29,457 nucleotides of DNA, from contig NZ_JNYE01000099.1 in NCBI RefSeq assembly GCF_000717185.1, positions 1 to 29,457 of the forward strand, written 5' to 3'. The DNA comes from Kitasatospora phosalacinea (lineage in GTDB: Bacteria; Actinomycetota; Actinomycetes; Streptomycetales; Streptomycetaceae). The notes beneath the pieces are model-generated. The model saw nothing but the letters and a program-made list of their open reading frames with translations, did no database searches and was not told the DNA's origin. Positions 7,649 to 16,252 of the stretch are shown piece after piece (position 1 is the first letter of the stretch; every line of letters starts with the position of its first letter). Both the position numbers and the translations under genes were made by a program.

Positions 7649-8290
7649 GTGCCGAACCGTTTCCTCCGCCGCTTCGCCGCCGTCGCCGCCACCTCCGTCC
7701 TCGCCGCCGGAGCCGTCACGGCGAGCAGCGGCACCGCCCAGGCCGCGCTGCCCACCCCGGTCTCCGCCGCCACCGCCCGCAGCTACCTGACCCAGTTGAG
7801 CGTGAAGACCGAGAACCGCACCGGCTACAGCCGCGACCTGTTCCCGCACTGGATCACCATCTCCGGCGCCTGCAACACCCGCGAGACCGTCCTCAAGCGC
7901 GACGGCTCCGGCGTGGTCACCGACTCCAGCTGCGCCGCGACCTCCGGCAGTTGGTACTCCCCGTACGACGGCGCCACCTGGCACGCCGCCGCCGACCTGG
8001 ACATCGACCACGTGGTGCCGCTCGCCGAGGCCTGGGACTCCGGCGCCTCCGCCTGGACCACCGCCCAGCGCCAGGCCTTCGCCAACGACCTGACCCGTCC
8101 CCAGCTGATAGCCGTCACCGACAGCGTCAACCAGGCCAAGGGCGACAAGGACCCGGCCGAGTGGCTGCCCTCCGTCACCGGCTACCGCTGCACCTACGCC
8201 CGCGCCTGGGTGCAGGTGAAGTACTACTACAAGCTGTCCGTGGACGGCGCCGAGAAGACCGCCCTGACCAACCTCCTCAACGGCTGCTGA
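7649..8290 (+). CDS. Secreted HNH endonuclease (DUF1524/GmrSD C-terminal-like)
   Basis: A 213-residue exported nuclease. The N-terminus (RFLRR, a hydrophobic stretch, cleavage after GTAQA near residue 32) is a Sec signal. The mature part carries an HNH-type site: DLDIDHVVPLAEAWDSG (Asp120-His121), then SVNQAKGDKDPAEWLP with Asn161. This matches the secreted streptomycete HNH proteins annotated as DUF1524, thought to degrade extracellular DNA or RNA using a divalent metal. Four cysteines (75, 95, 181, 213) could form two disulfides. The GTG at 7649 is chosen because AGGAG lies seven bases ahead. It is monocistronic, with its own promoter and a hairpin terminator. Confidence 0.88.
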   Translation: MPNRFLRRFAAVAATSVLAAGAVTASSGTAQAALPTPVSAATARSYLTQLSVKTENRTGYSRDLFPHWITISGACNTRETVLKRDGSGVVTDSSCAATSGSWYSPYDGATWHAAADLDIDHVVPLAEAWDSGASAWTTAQRQAFANDLTRPQLIAVTDSVNQAKGDKDPAEWLPSVTGYRCTYARAWVQVKYYYKLSVDGAEKTALTNLLNGC

Positions 8291-8312
8291 TCGCACCGCA
8301 GTTCGACCCGGA

Positions 8313-8341
8313 CCGTCCGCGCGGAGCCGCCGTGCGGACGG
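8313..8341 (+). terminator. Hairpin terminator of the nuclease gene
   Basis: CCGTCCGC (8313-8320) pairs with GCGGACGG (8334-8341) around a 13-base loop, followed by GTTTG. It begins 22 bases after the stop codon. Confidence 0.6.
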
Positions 8342-8477
8342 GTTTGGGCCATTTGCGCCCGCGAACGACCGAAATGTCCGATCGGCGCGTCTTCGCCCTG
8401 GTCAACGCCCTTCTCCGGCATGCTTGCTGACTGAGCAGGGAGCAACGGTCGGCTGGATGCAGGCGGAGGGCGGGCGG

Positions 8478-9680
8478 ATGGACAGGCGGAGCTTCCACCG
8501 GGCGGGGGTCGCGGCAGGCACCGGACTGTTCGCGGCCGCCGCGGGCGCTCGGACGCACGCCGCGTACGCGGCCCCCGCCTACGCGGCACCGGCCTACGCG
8601 ACACCCCCGTACGCCCCGCAGGCCTACCCGCCGCCCCCCTACCCGGAGCCCGCGTACGCCGAACCGGCCTACCAGGAACCGGTGTACGCCGAACCCGCCT
8701 ACCTGATGCCCGGGCCCGGCTACGTGGTGCCCCCGCGCCCGGCGCCCTACGGGCCGGTCCTCTCCGACGGGCTCGCGGTGCCGTGGACGCTGCGCCAGGT
8801 CGCCGCGGGCGACCTGAACGTCTGCTACGCGGAGTGCGGCCCGCTCGACGGCCCCGTGGTGGTGTGCCTGCACGGCTGGCCCTACGACATCCACAGCTAC
8901 GCCGAGGTCGCCCCGCTGCTCGCGGTCCGCGGCTACCGCGTCCTGGTGCCCTACCTGCGCGGCCACGGCCGCACCAGGTTCCGCTCCGAGCAGACCCCGC
9001 GCAACGCCCAACAGGCCGCCGTCGCCCGCGACCTGATCGCCCTGCTCGACGCGCTCGGGATCAGCCGGGCCCTGCTCGCCGGGTTCGACTGGGGCGCCCG
9101 GACGGCCGCCATCGTCGCCGCGCTGCGCCCCGAGCGGGTCAAGGCGCTGGTCACCGTCGGCGGCTACCTGATCACCGACGTCCACGCCCAGGCCGACCCG
9201 CTCAACGCCGAGGCCGAGCACGCCTGGTGGTACCAGTACTACTTCACCACCGAACGCGGCCGCCGCGCCCTGCTCGACCGGCGGCTGCGCCGCGACCTGT
9301 GCCGACTGGTGTGGCAGACCGTCTCGCCCGCCTGGCGCTTCGAGGAACGCGTCTTCGACCGCACCGCCACCGCCTTCGACAACCCCGACTACCCCGAGAT
9401 CGTGGTCCACAACTACCGCTGGCGGCTCGGCCTGGCGGGCGGCGAACGCCGCTACGACGCCGACGAGCGGCGGCTCGCCGACCGGCCGGTGATCACCGTC
9501 CCCACCGTCGCGCTCGACCCCGCCCTCGACCCGTTCACCGCCCCCGGCAACGGACGCGCCTACCGCGACCGCTTCGCCGGACCCTACCTGCACCGCACCG
9601 TCGACGGCGTCGGCCACAACCTGCCGCAGGAGGCCCCCGGCGAGTTCGTCCGGGCGGTGCTCGACGCCGACCGGCTGTGA
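8478..9680 (+). CDS. Exported alpha/beta-hydrolase with Pro-Ala-Tyr repeat stalk
   Basis: A 400-residue protein. MDRRSFHRAGVAAGTGLFAA is a Tat-like signal. Residues 29-78 are a low-complexity stalk built of AYA-PAY-type units with tyrosine about every five residues. The rest is an alpha/beta-hydrolase of the epoxide hydrolase/haloalkane dehalogenase class: oxyanion segment HGWP (132-135), nucleophile elbow AGFDWGA with Asp204 rather than Ser, and catalytic His380 (GVGHNLPQEAP). The acid is probably Asp347 or Asp351. An Asp nucleophile suggests hydrolysis of epoxides or haloalkanes; the substrate is unknown. The ATG at 8478 is preferred over upstream in-frame starts because GGAGGG lies seven bases ahead and it begins exactly at the Tat motif. 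The stop codon lies in a 17-bp tandem repeat. Confidence 0.85.
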   Translation: MDRRSFHRAGVAAGTGLFAAAAGARTHAAYAAPAYAAPAYATPPYAPQAYPPPPYPEPAYAEPAYQEPVYAEPAYLMPGPGYVVPPRPAPYGPVLSDGLAVPWTLRQVAAGDLNVCYAECGPLDGPVVVCLHGWPYDIHSYAEVAPLLAVRGYRVLVPYLRGHGRTRFRSEQTPRNAQQAAVARDLIALLDALGISRALLAGFDWGARTAAIVAALRPERVKALVTVGGYLITDVHAQADPLNAEAEHAWWYQYYFTTERGRRALLDRRLRRDLCRLVWQTVSPAWRFEERVFDRTATAFDNPDYPEIVVHNYRWRLGLAGGERRYDADERRLADRPVITVPTVALDPALDPFTAPGNGRAYRDRFAGPYLHRTVDGVGHNLPQEAPGEFVRAVLDADRL

Positions 9681-9757
9681 GGGCGGCGCGGCTGTGAGGG
9701 CGGTGCGGCTGTGAGGGCGGTGCGGCTGTGAGGGCGGCGCGGCTGTGAGGGCGGCGC
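9673..9757. repeat. Five tandem 17-bp repeats starting at a stop codon
   Basis: Five units of GGCTGTGAGGGCGGYGC (starts 9673, 9690, 9707, 9724, 9741), differing only at one C/T position. The first unit contains the last codon and TGA stop (9678-9680) of the hydrolase gene. The 17-base period puts TGA in all three forward frames. Confidence 0.9.
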
Positions 9758-9846
9758 GGTCGGGCGGCATCGGCGGGATGAAGAACCGACGAACAGTCAG
9801 CAGGCGCTCTGGATAAGCTGCTACCCGTCGGTAATCATCGGGTGGC

Positions 9847-11511
9847 GTGACCGAACCCACCAGCACCACCGCGCCCCGCCCGCCGCGCCGCCGGGTGATC
9901 CAGGCCGCCGCCCTCACCGCCGGGGCCCTCGCCCTGCCGCTCACCACCGCCACCGGCCGCGCCGCCGCCGACGCCGCCGACGCCCCGCGGTTCCTGCACG
10001 GCGTGGCCTCCGGCGACCCGCTGCCCGACGGCGTCCTGCTGTGGACCCGCCTCACCCCCACCCCCGACGCCGCGCCCGGCTCCGGACTCGGCCCCGACAC
10101 CGCCGTCCGCTGGCAGGTCGCCACCGACCGGGACTTCACCGCCCTCGTCGCGACCGGCACCGTCACCACCACCGCCGCCACCGACCACACCGTCAAGGCC
10201 GACGTCCGCGGCCTGCGGCCCGACACCGCCTACTGGTACCGCTTCACCACCGCCGACGGCACGACCTCCCCCGCCGGCCGCACCCGCACCACCCCCGCCA
10301 CCGACGCCCCCCTCGCCCGGCTGCGCCTGGGCGTCGCCTCCTGCGCCAACTGGGAGGCCGGCTACTTCTCCGCCTACCGCCACCTCGCCGCCCGCGGCGA
10401 CCTGGACGCCTTCCTCTTCCTCGGCGACTACGTCTACGAGTACGCCACCGGCGCCTACGCCGCCCGCGGCACCGTCGTGCGCCCGCACGCCCCCGCCCAC
10501 GAGATCCTCACCCTCGCCGACTACCGCACCCGGCACGGCCGCTACAAGACCGACCCCGACCTGCAGGCGCTGCACGCCGCCGTCCCCACCGTCGCGATCT
10601 GGGACGACCACGAGTTCGCCAACGACGCCTGGTCCGGCGGCGCCGAGAACCACACCCCCGGCACCGAGGGCGACTGGGCCGCCCGGGTCGCCGCCGCCAA
10701 GCAGGCCTACTTCGAGTGGATGCCGGTCCGCCCCTCCGTGGCGGGCACCACCTACCGGCGGCTGCGCTACGGCAAGCTCGCCGACCTGCACCTGCTCGAC
10801 CTGCGCTCCTTCCGCTCCCAGCAGGCCGCGATCGGCGACGGCCGGGTCGACTCCGCCGACCGCACCCTCACCGGCCGGGCCCAACTCGACTGGCTCAAGG
10901 CCGGACTGGCCGCCTCCGACACCACCTGGCGCCTGGTCGGCAACGAGGTGATGATCTCCCCGGTGGCGTTCCTCTCGGTGCCCGACCACCTGCTCCGCCC
11001 GCTCGCCCAGCTGTTCGGCCTGCCCGGCGAGGGCCTCGCCGTCAACGTCGACCAGTGGGACGGCTACACCCACGACCGGCGCGAACTGCTCGCCCACCTC
11101 CAGGACCACCGCATCACCAACACCGTCTTCCTCACCGGCGACATCCACTCCGCCTGGGCCTGCGACGTCCCCTTCGAGGCCGCCACCTACCCCGCCTCCG
11201 GCAGCGCCGCCACCGAGTTCGTCGTCACCTCCGTCACCAGCGACAACATTGACGACATCCTCCAGGTCGCCCCCGGCACCCTCTCGCTGGTCGCCGCCGC
11301 CGCGATCCAGGCCGCCAACCGGCACGTCAAGTGGACCGACCTCGACTCGCACGGCTACGGCGTCCTCGACCTCACCGCCGACCGCGCCCAGATGGACTAC
11401 TACGTCCTCTCCGACCGCACCAGGCCCGACGCCACCAGCCGCTGGACCCGCTCCTACCGCACGAAGAACGGCACCCAGCGGCTCGAACGGGTCTACGCCC
11501 CGGTCTCCTGA
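9847..11511 (+). CDS. phoD: PhoD-family alkaline phosphatase/phosphodiesterase
   Basis: A 554-residue Tat-exported metallophosphatase that releases phosphate from phosphate esters outside the cell. The [20 protein letters not shown] start is a twin-arginine signal. Residues about 47-150 form the PhoD N-terminal Fn3-like domain ([20 protein letters not shown]). The catalytic domain shows the family's metal ligands: Cys166 ([13 protein letters not shown]), Asp194 ([10 protein letters not shown]), [11 protein letters not shown] (252-262) and GDIHSAW (431-437), consistent with an Fe/Ca cofactor. The GTG at 9847 is the only sensible start before the Tat motif; its Shine-Dalgarno is weak. PhoD genes are usually PhoP-controlled, but I see no clear PHO box in the 90 bases upstream. 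Several PhoD-like paralogues are common in this group, so the symbol is at family level. Confidence 0.9.
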   Translation: MTEPTSTTAPRPPRRRVIQAAALTAGALALPLTTATGRAAADAADAPRFLHGVASGDPLPDGVLLWTRLTPTPDAAPGSGLGPDTAVRWQVATDRDFTALVATGTVTTTAATDHTVKADVRGLRPDTAYWYRFTTADGTTSPAGRTRTTPATDAPLARLRLGVASCANWEAGYFSAYRHLAARGDLDAFLFLGDYVYEYATGAYAARGTVVRPHAPAHEILTLADYRTRHGRYKTDPDLQALHAAVPTVAIWDDHEFANDAWSGGAENHTPGTEGDWAARVAAAKQAYFEWMPVRPSVAGTTYRRLRYGKLADLHLLDLRSFRSQQAAIGDGRVDSADRTLTGRAQLDWLKAGLAASDTTWRLVGNEVMISPVAFLSVPDHLLRPLAQLFGLPGEGLAVNVDQWDGYTHDRRELLAHLQDHRITNTVFLTGDIHSAWACDVPFEAATYPASGSAATEFVVTSVTSDNIDDILQVAPGTLSLVAAAAIQAANRHVKWTDLDSHGYGVLDLTADRAQMDYYVLSDRTRPDATSRWTRSYRTKNGTQRLERVYAPVS

Positions 11512-11534
11512 CCCGCCCGACGCTACGGGGCCCG

Positions 11535-11583
11535 CCGACGGCCCGGGGACGTTGACGGGCCGGGGGCGTTGACGGGCCGTCGG
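11535..11583 (+). terminator. Inverted repeat downstream of phoD, possible terminator
   Basis: CCGACGGCCC (11535-11544) pairs with GGGCCGTCGG (11574-11583) and is followed by AAAA. The 29-base loop contains a direct repeat of CGTTGACGGGCCG that ends in the right arm, so part of this may be promoter for the next gene. Confidence 0.4.
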
Positions 11584-11644
11584 AAAACCCTTTGCGTCCG
11601 AACCGCACCCCGGCGGATACTCCCTGCGCCGGAAGGAGCGCTGT

Positions 11645-12694
11645 TTGGAGATCCTCGCCTGCGCGCACTGCGGGGCCGCCCTCACCGGGCCCGTCACCCG
11701 GGTCCGGTTCCCGCCGTACGCCAACCACCCGGTGGGCAACGGCCACCCGATGCCCGTCCTGATGGACGCCGGGACGTACGCGGTCGACCCCGAGCCGTCC
11801 GGCGGGCCGTGGCGGCCCTGGGCGGACCTCGCCGAGGGGGAGGCCGAGGCGCGCGGCTACTACGCGCCCGTCGCAGGGGTGCGGGACGGCCGGGTCGGCC
11901 GGCTGCTGTGCGCGCCCGGCGACGCCACCGGCACGGTGCTCGTCCCCGAACGCGCCGACGGCACCTGCTGCGGCATCACGGGCGACAACCTCTCCTGCGC
12001 CTCCTGCCTGCGCCCGGTCGGCGGGCGCGACGACGGCTGCTCGATCTGGCAGGCCGCCCGGTTCGACCCCCGTGCGGTGCGCACCGTCCCCGCGGGGCCC
12101 GACCGGCCGCCCGCCGACTGGACGGAACTGGTCCACGACCGCTCGGGGCCGCTGCCGGTCAGCGAGCGGGGCCGGTGGAACGAACGGTGCACGCAGGAGA
12201 CGACGCTGGCGCTCGCGCACCTGATCGCGGCCGCCGACGGCCACCCCGTCCGGATCGAGCACGGCCACGCCACCGCACTCCTCGGCCCGGAACTCGCCCG
12301 CCGCCTGGGCACCGCCACCGCCACCGGCCCCGCCAAGCGCTGCGCCCTGCACGGCCCCGACCTGCCGCTCGTCGGCCCCCGACCCGACCTCGCCCTCGTC
12401 CCGCTGCACCCGCAGACCGGCGAGGTGTGGCCCGCCCCGCCCGGCGTCCGCGCCGTCCCGCTGCACGTCGAGGTCTGGCGCCACCTGGCCTTCCACGACG
12501 AACGCCCCGCCGTCCGGGCCGGGCGCCTGCTCCGCGCCGAACTCGCCCGCGACGACCCGCAACCGCTGCACCGCGGCTACTGGCTGTGGGTCGACCACCG
12601 GCTGATGCGGGACGTCCTGGCCCGGCACCCCGCCGTCCGCAGGCCGGGAGTCCGCGCCGTGTACGACGTGCTCCTGCGCGGCTACGACCATTGA
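11645..12694 (+). CDS. Conserved actinomycete hypothetical protein with Cys pairs
   Basis: A 349-residue cytoplasmic protein. It opens with a zinc-ribbon-like CAHC (Cys6, Cys9), and a second cysteine cluster follows near residues 109-122 (CCGITGDNLSCASC), together enough to bind a metal ion. The rest is Pro/Arg/Leu-rich with HLAFHDERPAVRAGRLLRAE near the C-terminus. I recognise the pattern as a family common in streptomycetes without known function. The TTG at 11645 is chosen because AAGGAG lies six bases ahead and it places the first Cys pair at the extreme N-terminus, as in relatives. A decayed copy of its first codons follows its stop (12699-12766), so the gene is flanked by repeats of its own 5' end. 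Confidence 0.75.
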   Translation: MEILACAHCGAALTGPVTRVRFPPYANHPVGNGHPMPVLMDAGTYAVDPEPSGGPWRPWADLAEGEAEARGYYAPVAGVRDGRVGRLLCAPGDATGTVLVPERADGTCCGITGDNLSCASCLRPVGGRDDGCSIWQAARFDPRAVRTVPAGPDRPPADWTELVHDRSGPLPVSERGRWNERCTQETTLALAHLIAAADGHPVRIEHGHATALLGPELARRLGTATATGPAKRCALHGPDLPLVGPRPDLALVPLHPQTGEVWPAPPGVRAVPLHVEVWRHLAFHDERPAVRAGRLLRAELARDDPQPLHRGYWLWVDHRLMRDVLARHPAVRRPGVRAVYDVLLRGYDH

Positions 12695-12698
12695 ACGA

Positions 12699-12766
12699 GG
12701 AAGGAGCGCCGCTCGAAGACCCCCGCCCGCGCGGCGGCCCTCACCAGGCCCGTCACCCGGGTCCGG
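12699..12766 (+). pseudogene. Decayed duplicate of the preceding gene's 5' end
   Basis: This segment aligns with 11631-11707, the ribosome-binding site and first 21 codons of the gene just upstream. The GGAAGGAGCG box is kept; the TTG start has become TCG; the codons of the two N-terminal cysteines are replaced or lost in a 9-base in-frame deletion. The last 33 bases differ at only two positions. After 12766 similarity stops. It is a relic of a tandem duplication. Confidence 0.75.
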
Positions 12767-12800
12767 GCGTCGTGGGGGCGGGGCGTCGGCCGGGGGTCGG

Positions 12801-13373
12801 TCAGGTGGCGGGCGTGCCGGTGGCGGGGAGGAAGCCGCCCGCCAGTTCGGTCTGCCGTGCCGTCTCGTTCAGCCAGTCCTGGAAGTGCTCGTACCGCAGC
12901 GGGGGAGACGCCGGGAAGTCCGGCCGCAGCGCGCCCAGCGGGAAGAACGCCACCCGGCAGGCGCGGCACAGCCAAGCCACCCGCCACACCTTGTGCACCA
13001 GCGTCCACTGTTCGTACGAGACCGGCCAACCGCCCTGCGCCAGGCGGCGCTTGCGGGCCGCCTGGCGCACCAGCCAGCCGGCCACCAGGAGGGCCGCCAC
13101 GACCAGCAGGCGCACCACCAGCTCGCCCGCGAGGTACGCCAAGTCCTCCCGCGCCGCGTGCTGCATCACCGAGAGCGAGCCGAGCACCGACAGGCCCGAC
13201 AGCCCCGCCAGTACGTACAGGACCGTGCTGCCCGGGCTCACGCTCTTCGGCTCGCGCGGCACGTCCAGCAGCCTGCGGGTCGGACGGTCCATCTCCTCGC
13301 GCGGGTCGTTCAGCGCGGCCGTGACCAGCAGCGTGCGGTCGGCCGTCGAGCACGAAGGGCAGGCGGCAGTCAT
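12801..13373 (-). CDS. Membrane protein with two Cys-pair motifs
   Basis: A 190-residue protein of unknown function. It starts MTAACPSCSTADRT, a CxxC pair of zinc-ribbon type, has two hydrophobic helices near residues 49-65 (STVLYVLAGLSGLSVLGSL) and 84-101 (ELVVRLLVVAALLVAGWLV), then a basic loop and a second pair (WLCRACRVAFFPLG). The two CxxC pairs could join into one metal site on the cytoplasmic side, with the membrane hairpin between them. The ATG at 13373 has GGAG nine bases upstream. It is divergent from the acetyltransferase gene. Confidence 0.75.
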   Translation of the reverse strand: MTAACPSCSTADRTLLVTAALNDPREEMDRPTRRLLDVPREPKSVSPGSTVLYVLAGLSGLSVLGSLSVMQHAAREDLAYLAGELVVRLLVVAALLVAGWLVRQAARKRRLAQGGWPVSYEQWTLVHKVWRVAWLCRACRVAFFPLGALRPDFPASPPLRYEHFQDWLNETARQTELAGGFLPATGTPAT

Positions 13374-13414
13374 CGGGGGCGGCTCCGGAACGGAAGGAGG
13401 ACAGGTCGGCCAGC

Positions 13415-13444
13415 ACTATAGGCCCACCGGACGACGTGTTCGAA
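13415..13444 (-). promoter_or_regulatory. Possible promoter of the Cys-pair membrane protein gene
   Basis: On the minus strand TATAGT (13415-13420), a five-of-six match to the -10 consensus, lies 18 bp from a weak TTCGAA (13439-13444). TATA-like sequence is rare in this window. Confidence 0.35.
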
Positions 13445-13507
13445 CCAAATAACCTGCCGCACAAGGCTCCAGACGCACCCCGACCCACCGAAGGGACGCC
13501 CCCGCCC

Positions 13508-14203
13508 GTGACCGACACCCCCCACCCCCTGCTGTCCCACCTGCTGGCCGCCGCGGAGGGCCGCTTCCCGCTCGCGGACGGAGGGGTGACGGTCCTGCCG
13601 CCGCTGCCCGGCGGCCTCGAGTGCTCGGTCGCCTTCACCGGACACGCCGTCATCGCCACCGCCCAGGACGCCGAGCAGGTCGCCGCCGCCGGAGCGGACG
13701 GCTTCGGCGGCTCCCTCGCCCCGCGGTTCCTGCTCCGCCTGGCCGGCCCCGACGGCTGGATCGGCGTCACCGACGCCACCCTCACCGCCCGCGCCACCGG
13801 CGGCCCGCCCCGGCTCGACACCCTCCACCACCTCGACGACCACCCGCGCGTCCGCTTCGCCCGCTCCCTGCGCAGCCGCGTCACCGTCCACGGCGACGAA
13901 CGCGGACTGGTCACCCTCGCCGAGGGCCTGGCCGGACGCCGCGAACTCAGCATCGAACTCGACCCCACCCACCCCGACGGCCGCGGCCACGGCCGCTCCC
14001 TGCTGCGCGACGCCCTCACCCTCCTGCCCGCCGGGACCCCCCTCTTCGCCGCCGTCGCCCCAGGCAACGCCCGCTCCCTGCGCGCCTTCCTCGCCACCGG
14101 CTTCACCCCCGTCGGCAGCGAGGTCCTGCTCCGCCCCGCCCGGGAGCGGACCACGGGTGTGCCGGAGCGCGACACCTGGCATCGCAGCTCGCCGACCGAT
14201 TGA
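13508..14203 (+). CDS. GNAT-family N-acetyltransferase
   Basis: A 231-residue protein whose C-terminal half has a GNAT acetyl-CoA-binding core: GRGHGRSLLRDALTLL (motif A, the R/Q-x-x-G-x-G/A loop) and AAVAPGNARSLRAFLATGF (motif B), a common end of acetyl-CoA-dependent N-acetyltransferases. The N-terminal half is a less typical domain with ECSVAFTGHAVIATAQDAEQ. The acceptor amine is unknown. I place the start at GTG 13508, because AAGGGA lies about 11 bases upstream; the open frame extends to 13436 with Pro-rich, unlikely sequence. It is monocistronic and divergent from the Cys-pair membrane protein gene. Confidence 0.8.
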   Translation: MTDTPHPLLSHLLAAAEGRFPLADGGVTVLPPLPGGLECSVAFTGHAVIATAQDAEQVAAAGADGFGGSLAPRFLLRLAGPDGWIGVTDATLTARATGGPPRLDTLHHLDDHPRVRFARSLRSRVTVHGDERGLVTLAEGLAGRRELSIELDPTHPDGRGHGRSLLRDALTLLPAGTPLFAAVAPGNARSLRAFLATGFTPVGSEVLLRPARERTTGVPERDTWHRSSPTD

Positions 14204-14555
14204 GGGGTACCGAGCGACGAGGAGCACGGCAGCCCCGGCAGCCCCCCGAAGCCCCGCCGGAAGATCTGCCGGATCGGCGGACCGGGAGCGACCGCGTCGA
14301 CGCGGGCCTGCTCGGCTTCAGCGTGCGTGTCCATGGCCGACGCAGCCTACGCGGGCTCCAGTGCGACAGAGCAGGTGCGCAGCGGCCCCCTGAGTTTCGC
14401 TGCGCCTGTGCGGAGGCGGGAATCCGCACGGACGGGAATCCGCCCTGTGCAGTCGTCATGACGGATCGTCGACCGTGTCCGAGCGACCTGTCCGACGCCT
14501 GCCGGGCCCTGGTGGAGCCCGCCCCCACCGCCTGGTCGACTACCGCTGGCGCGTC
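14204..14555. other. Gene-free stretch with short direct repeats
   Basis: No frame has both a good start and sustained coding bias. Two direct copies of CGGGAATCCGC start 16 bp apart (14417 and 14433). A minus-strand frame starting at 14334 (MDTHAEAEQARVDAV) has no ribosome-binding site and runs into shadows of the neighbouring gene. Confidence 0.5.
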
Positions 14556-15545
14556 CTACTGCATGATTTCCAGGTGCGGGTGGTCGAAGGACGAGGGGCA
14601 GTAGTAGAGCTGCATGTCGTAGCATCGTCCGATCATGATGCCGATGTCCTCGGTGAGGTCCCGGTCCTCGACGGGGTCCCAGCTGCTGCCGTCCAGAGCA
14701 CCGGAACTGATCGTCAGCAGCGGATGCATGACGCGGTCGCAGGTCGCGCACCGCATGACCGAGGGGTCCCGGAAGCTCCACGGTGCCCAGCCTCCCACCT
14801 TCCACCCCGGGGCGACCGACAGTTCGCACTGGTAGTAGGCCCGGAACTCCTCGGGATGGAGGTACCGGGGATCGGCACCGGTGAACTCCCTCTCGCACCA
14901 GTCCTCGATGCGCTCCCTGAGGTCGTCCTCCAGCTCTAGCGGCGACTGGTACTCGGTCACCACCTCGGGGTGCAGCACGCACGGCTCGGGCACGTAGTCG
15001 CCGTAGTGCGACACGTCCACGGGCTGCGGCGCCTCGGCCAGCAGCTCGCCCGCCTCGGCGGAGGAGCGCCACACCACCCTGGTGGCGGGCATCCACTGCG
15101 GTTCGTGGTTCAGCGGGCACCACAGCACCTGGAACAGGTCCGCGCCCTCAGGGCGGGGCAGGCCGGGGATGTCGCGTGCATAGAGCTGGGCGACCGGCAG
15201 CAGGGCGTTCGGCTCCCCGCTCCACGGGTGCCCCTGGTGCGTCGCCTCCAGCGCCGTCCGCCAGTCCTCGGTCGTGCTCCAGCCCGCCCCGCCGACCCTC
15301 TGGAGCTCGCGGCGCAGCCTGACGTCGGCTGGCGACACCGGCGGCAGGTCGTCCTCCGGGTGCGGGCCGTGGCAGACCGGCCAGGGTTCCCCGGCCGGCC
15401 ACAGCAGCGGGCCGCCGACCGAGCTGTCGTGAACGGTCGGCGCGCCCAGGCGCGGGTGCAGGCGGACCGTCTGCCGTGCGAGCGGTGCCAGTTCCGGGAA
15501 GGCCGCGGTGACGTCCGTGCGGCGGGGCGGGGTGGTGCGGGTCAT
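14556..15545 (-). CDS. DUF1963/YwqG-like protein
   Basis: A 329-residue soluble protein. The segments GGPLLWPAGEPWPVC, ALLPVAQLYARDIPGLPRP, LFQVLWCPLNHEP and APGWKVGGWAPWSF follow the order of DUF1963/YwqG-type proteins, a fold of unknown function often found in toxin-immunity neighbourhoods. A late CATC pair (MRCATCDRVMHPLLTISSG) may bind metal. Two adjacent ATGs exist; I prefer 15545 because a GAAAG box lies nine bases ahead, whereas the ATG at 15554 directly abuts it. It is transcribed towards the gene-poor stretch at 14204-14555. An immunity role would be inference from the family only. Confidence 0.75.
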   Translation of the reverse strand: MTRTTPPRRTDVTAAFPELAPLARQTVRLHPRLGAPTVHDSSVGGPLLWPAGEPWPVCHGPHPEDDLPPVSPADVRLRRELQRVGGAGWSTTEDWRTALEATHQGHPWSGEPNALLPVAQLYARDIPGLPRPEGADLFQVLWCPLNHEPQWMPATRVVWRSSAEAGELLAEAPQPVDVSHYGDYVPEPCVLHPEVVTEYQSPLELEDDLRERIEDWCEREFTGADPRYLHPEEFRAYYQCELSVAPGWKVGGWAPWSFRDPSVMRCATCDRVMHPLLTISSGALDGSSWDPVEDRDLTEDIGIMIGRCYDMQLYYCPSSFDHPHLEIMQ

Positions 15546-16252
15546 GAGGACCATCTTTCAGCGGGGCGAGAACGCGGAACGGACCCTGGCCGGCACTCCC
15601 CGACGGGTGCGGCCCGGAACGCGCATGATGCCAGAAGTCGAGATCAGCCCCGTCCACCACCGCGCACCCTGGTCGCAGTGCCCGACAGCGAACGGCCCGG
15701 CGCGGCGAGTTCCGCCGGAGCGGCGGCGGCAACCGTCGCGCCCGAGCGGCATGTACCGGGCCTCGGCACATCGGCGCACCTGAGAACGACGGCCGCCGGA
15801 ATTCCGGAACGAATCGCACGCCTGTTCGTGAAAGGGGTTGCGGGTGGGCGGGGCGCGGTGGGGGCATTCACGGGTTTCCTGGTGGTCGGCCCCGGCCGAA
15901 TACCGGCCAATGTTCGGAATTGCGGCCCTCTCGTTCCGCGTGGTGCACAAGATGGTGGACGTGCGCCGGTAGCGGACCGGCCGGACCGGAGGGGACCGGA
16001 GCGATGAGGGCTGAAGGGGTGGGGGCGGCGCGGGGAGCGCCGGAGGCGGTGGTGGAATTCCCGGCCGGGACGGGTGCGAAGGGTTCCGCCGGAATTGGCC
16101 TGCCGGGCCCGCTGGCAGGTCGGGAACGCGTCGCGCCGGCCATTCTTCCGGTCCCGGTGAAAGCGGGCGGAGAACCGGACGGATGGCAGGCCTCCCGGTG
16201 TCACGGGCGCCTCCGGGACACCGGGCCGGCGGTCTCCGCCGCGGTAGCGGGG
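15546..16252. other. Long gene-poor region before the Crp-family gene
   Basis: About 700 bases of lower third-position GC. It contains a perfect 12-bp palindrome CCGGAATTCCGG (15796-15807) and repeated GGAATT words. An in-frame extension of the regulator to ATG 16004, with GGAGGGG nine bases ahead, is open but has GC at only about three quarters of third positions. I therefore treat it as probably non-coding, though a longer N-terminus of the regulator cannot be excluded. Confidence 0.45.

Noticed and set aside
11660..11739. Minus-strand peptide reading YGGNRTRVTGPV as a conserved motif
   Set aside because: It is the reverse-strand shadow of the 5' end of the hypothetical gene at 11645-12694.
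12682..14334. A 550-codon minus-strand frame starting MDTHAEAEQ
   Set aside because: It covers the acetyltransferase and Cys-pair membrane genes in another frame; no ribosome-binding site and no domain.
15910..15972. A 20-codon frame (MFGIAALSFRVVHKMVDVRR) in the gene-poor region as a leader peptide
   Set aside because: No ribosome-binding site and no attenuator structure; length is within chance.
16004..16252. An 83-residue N-terminal extension of the Crp-family regulator from ATG 16004
   Set aside because: The ribosome-binding site is good, but third-position GC is clearly lower than in the rest of the gene and family members start close to the beta-roll; left as an open alternative.
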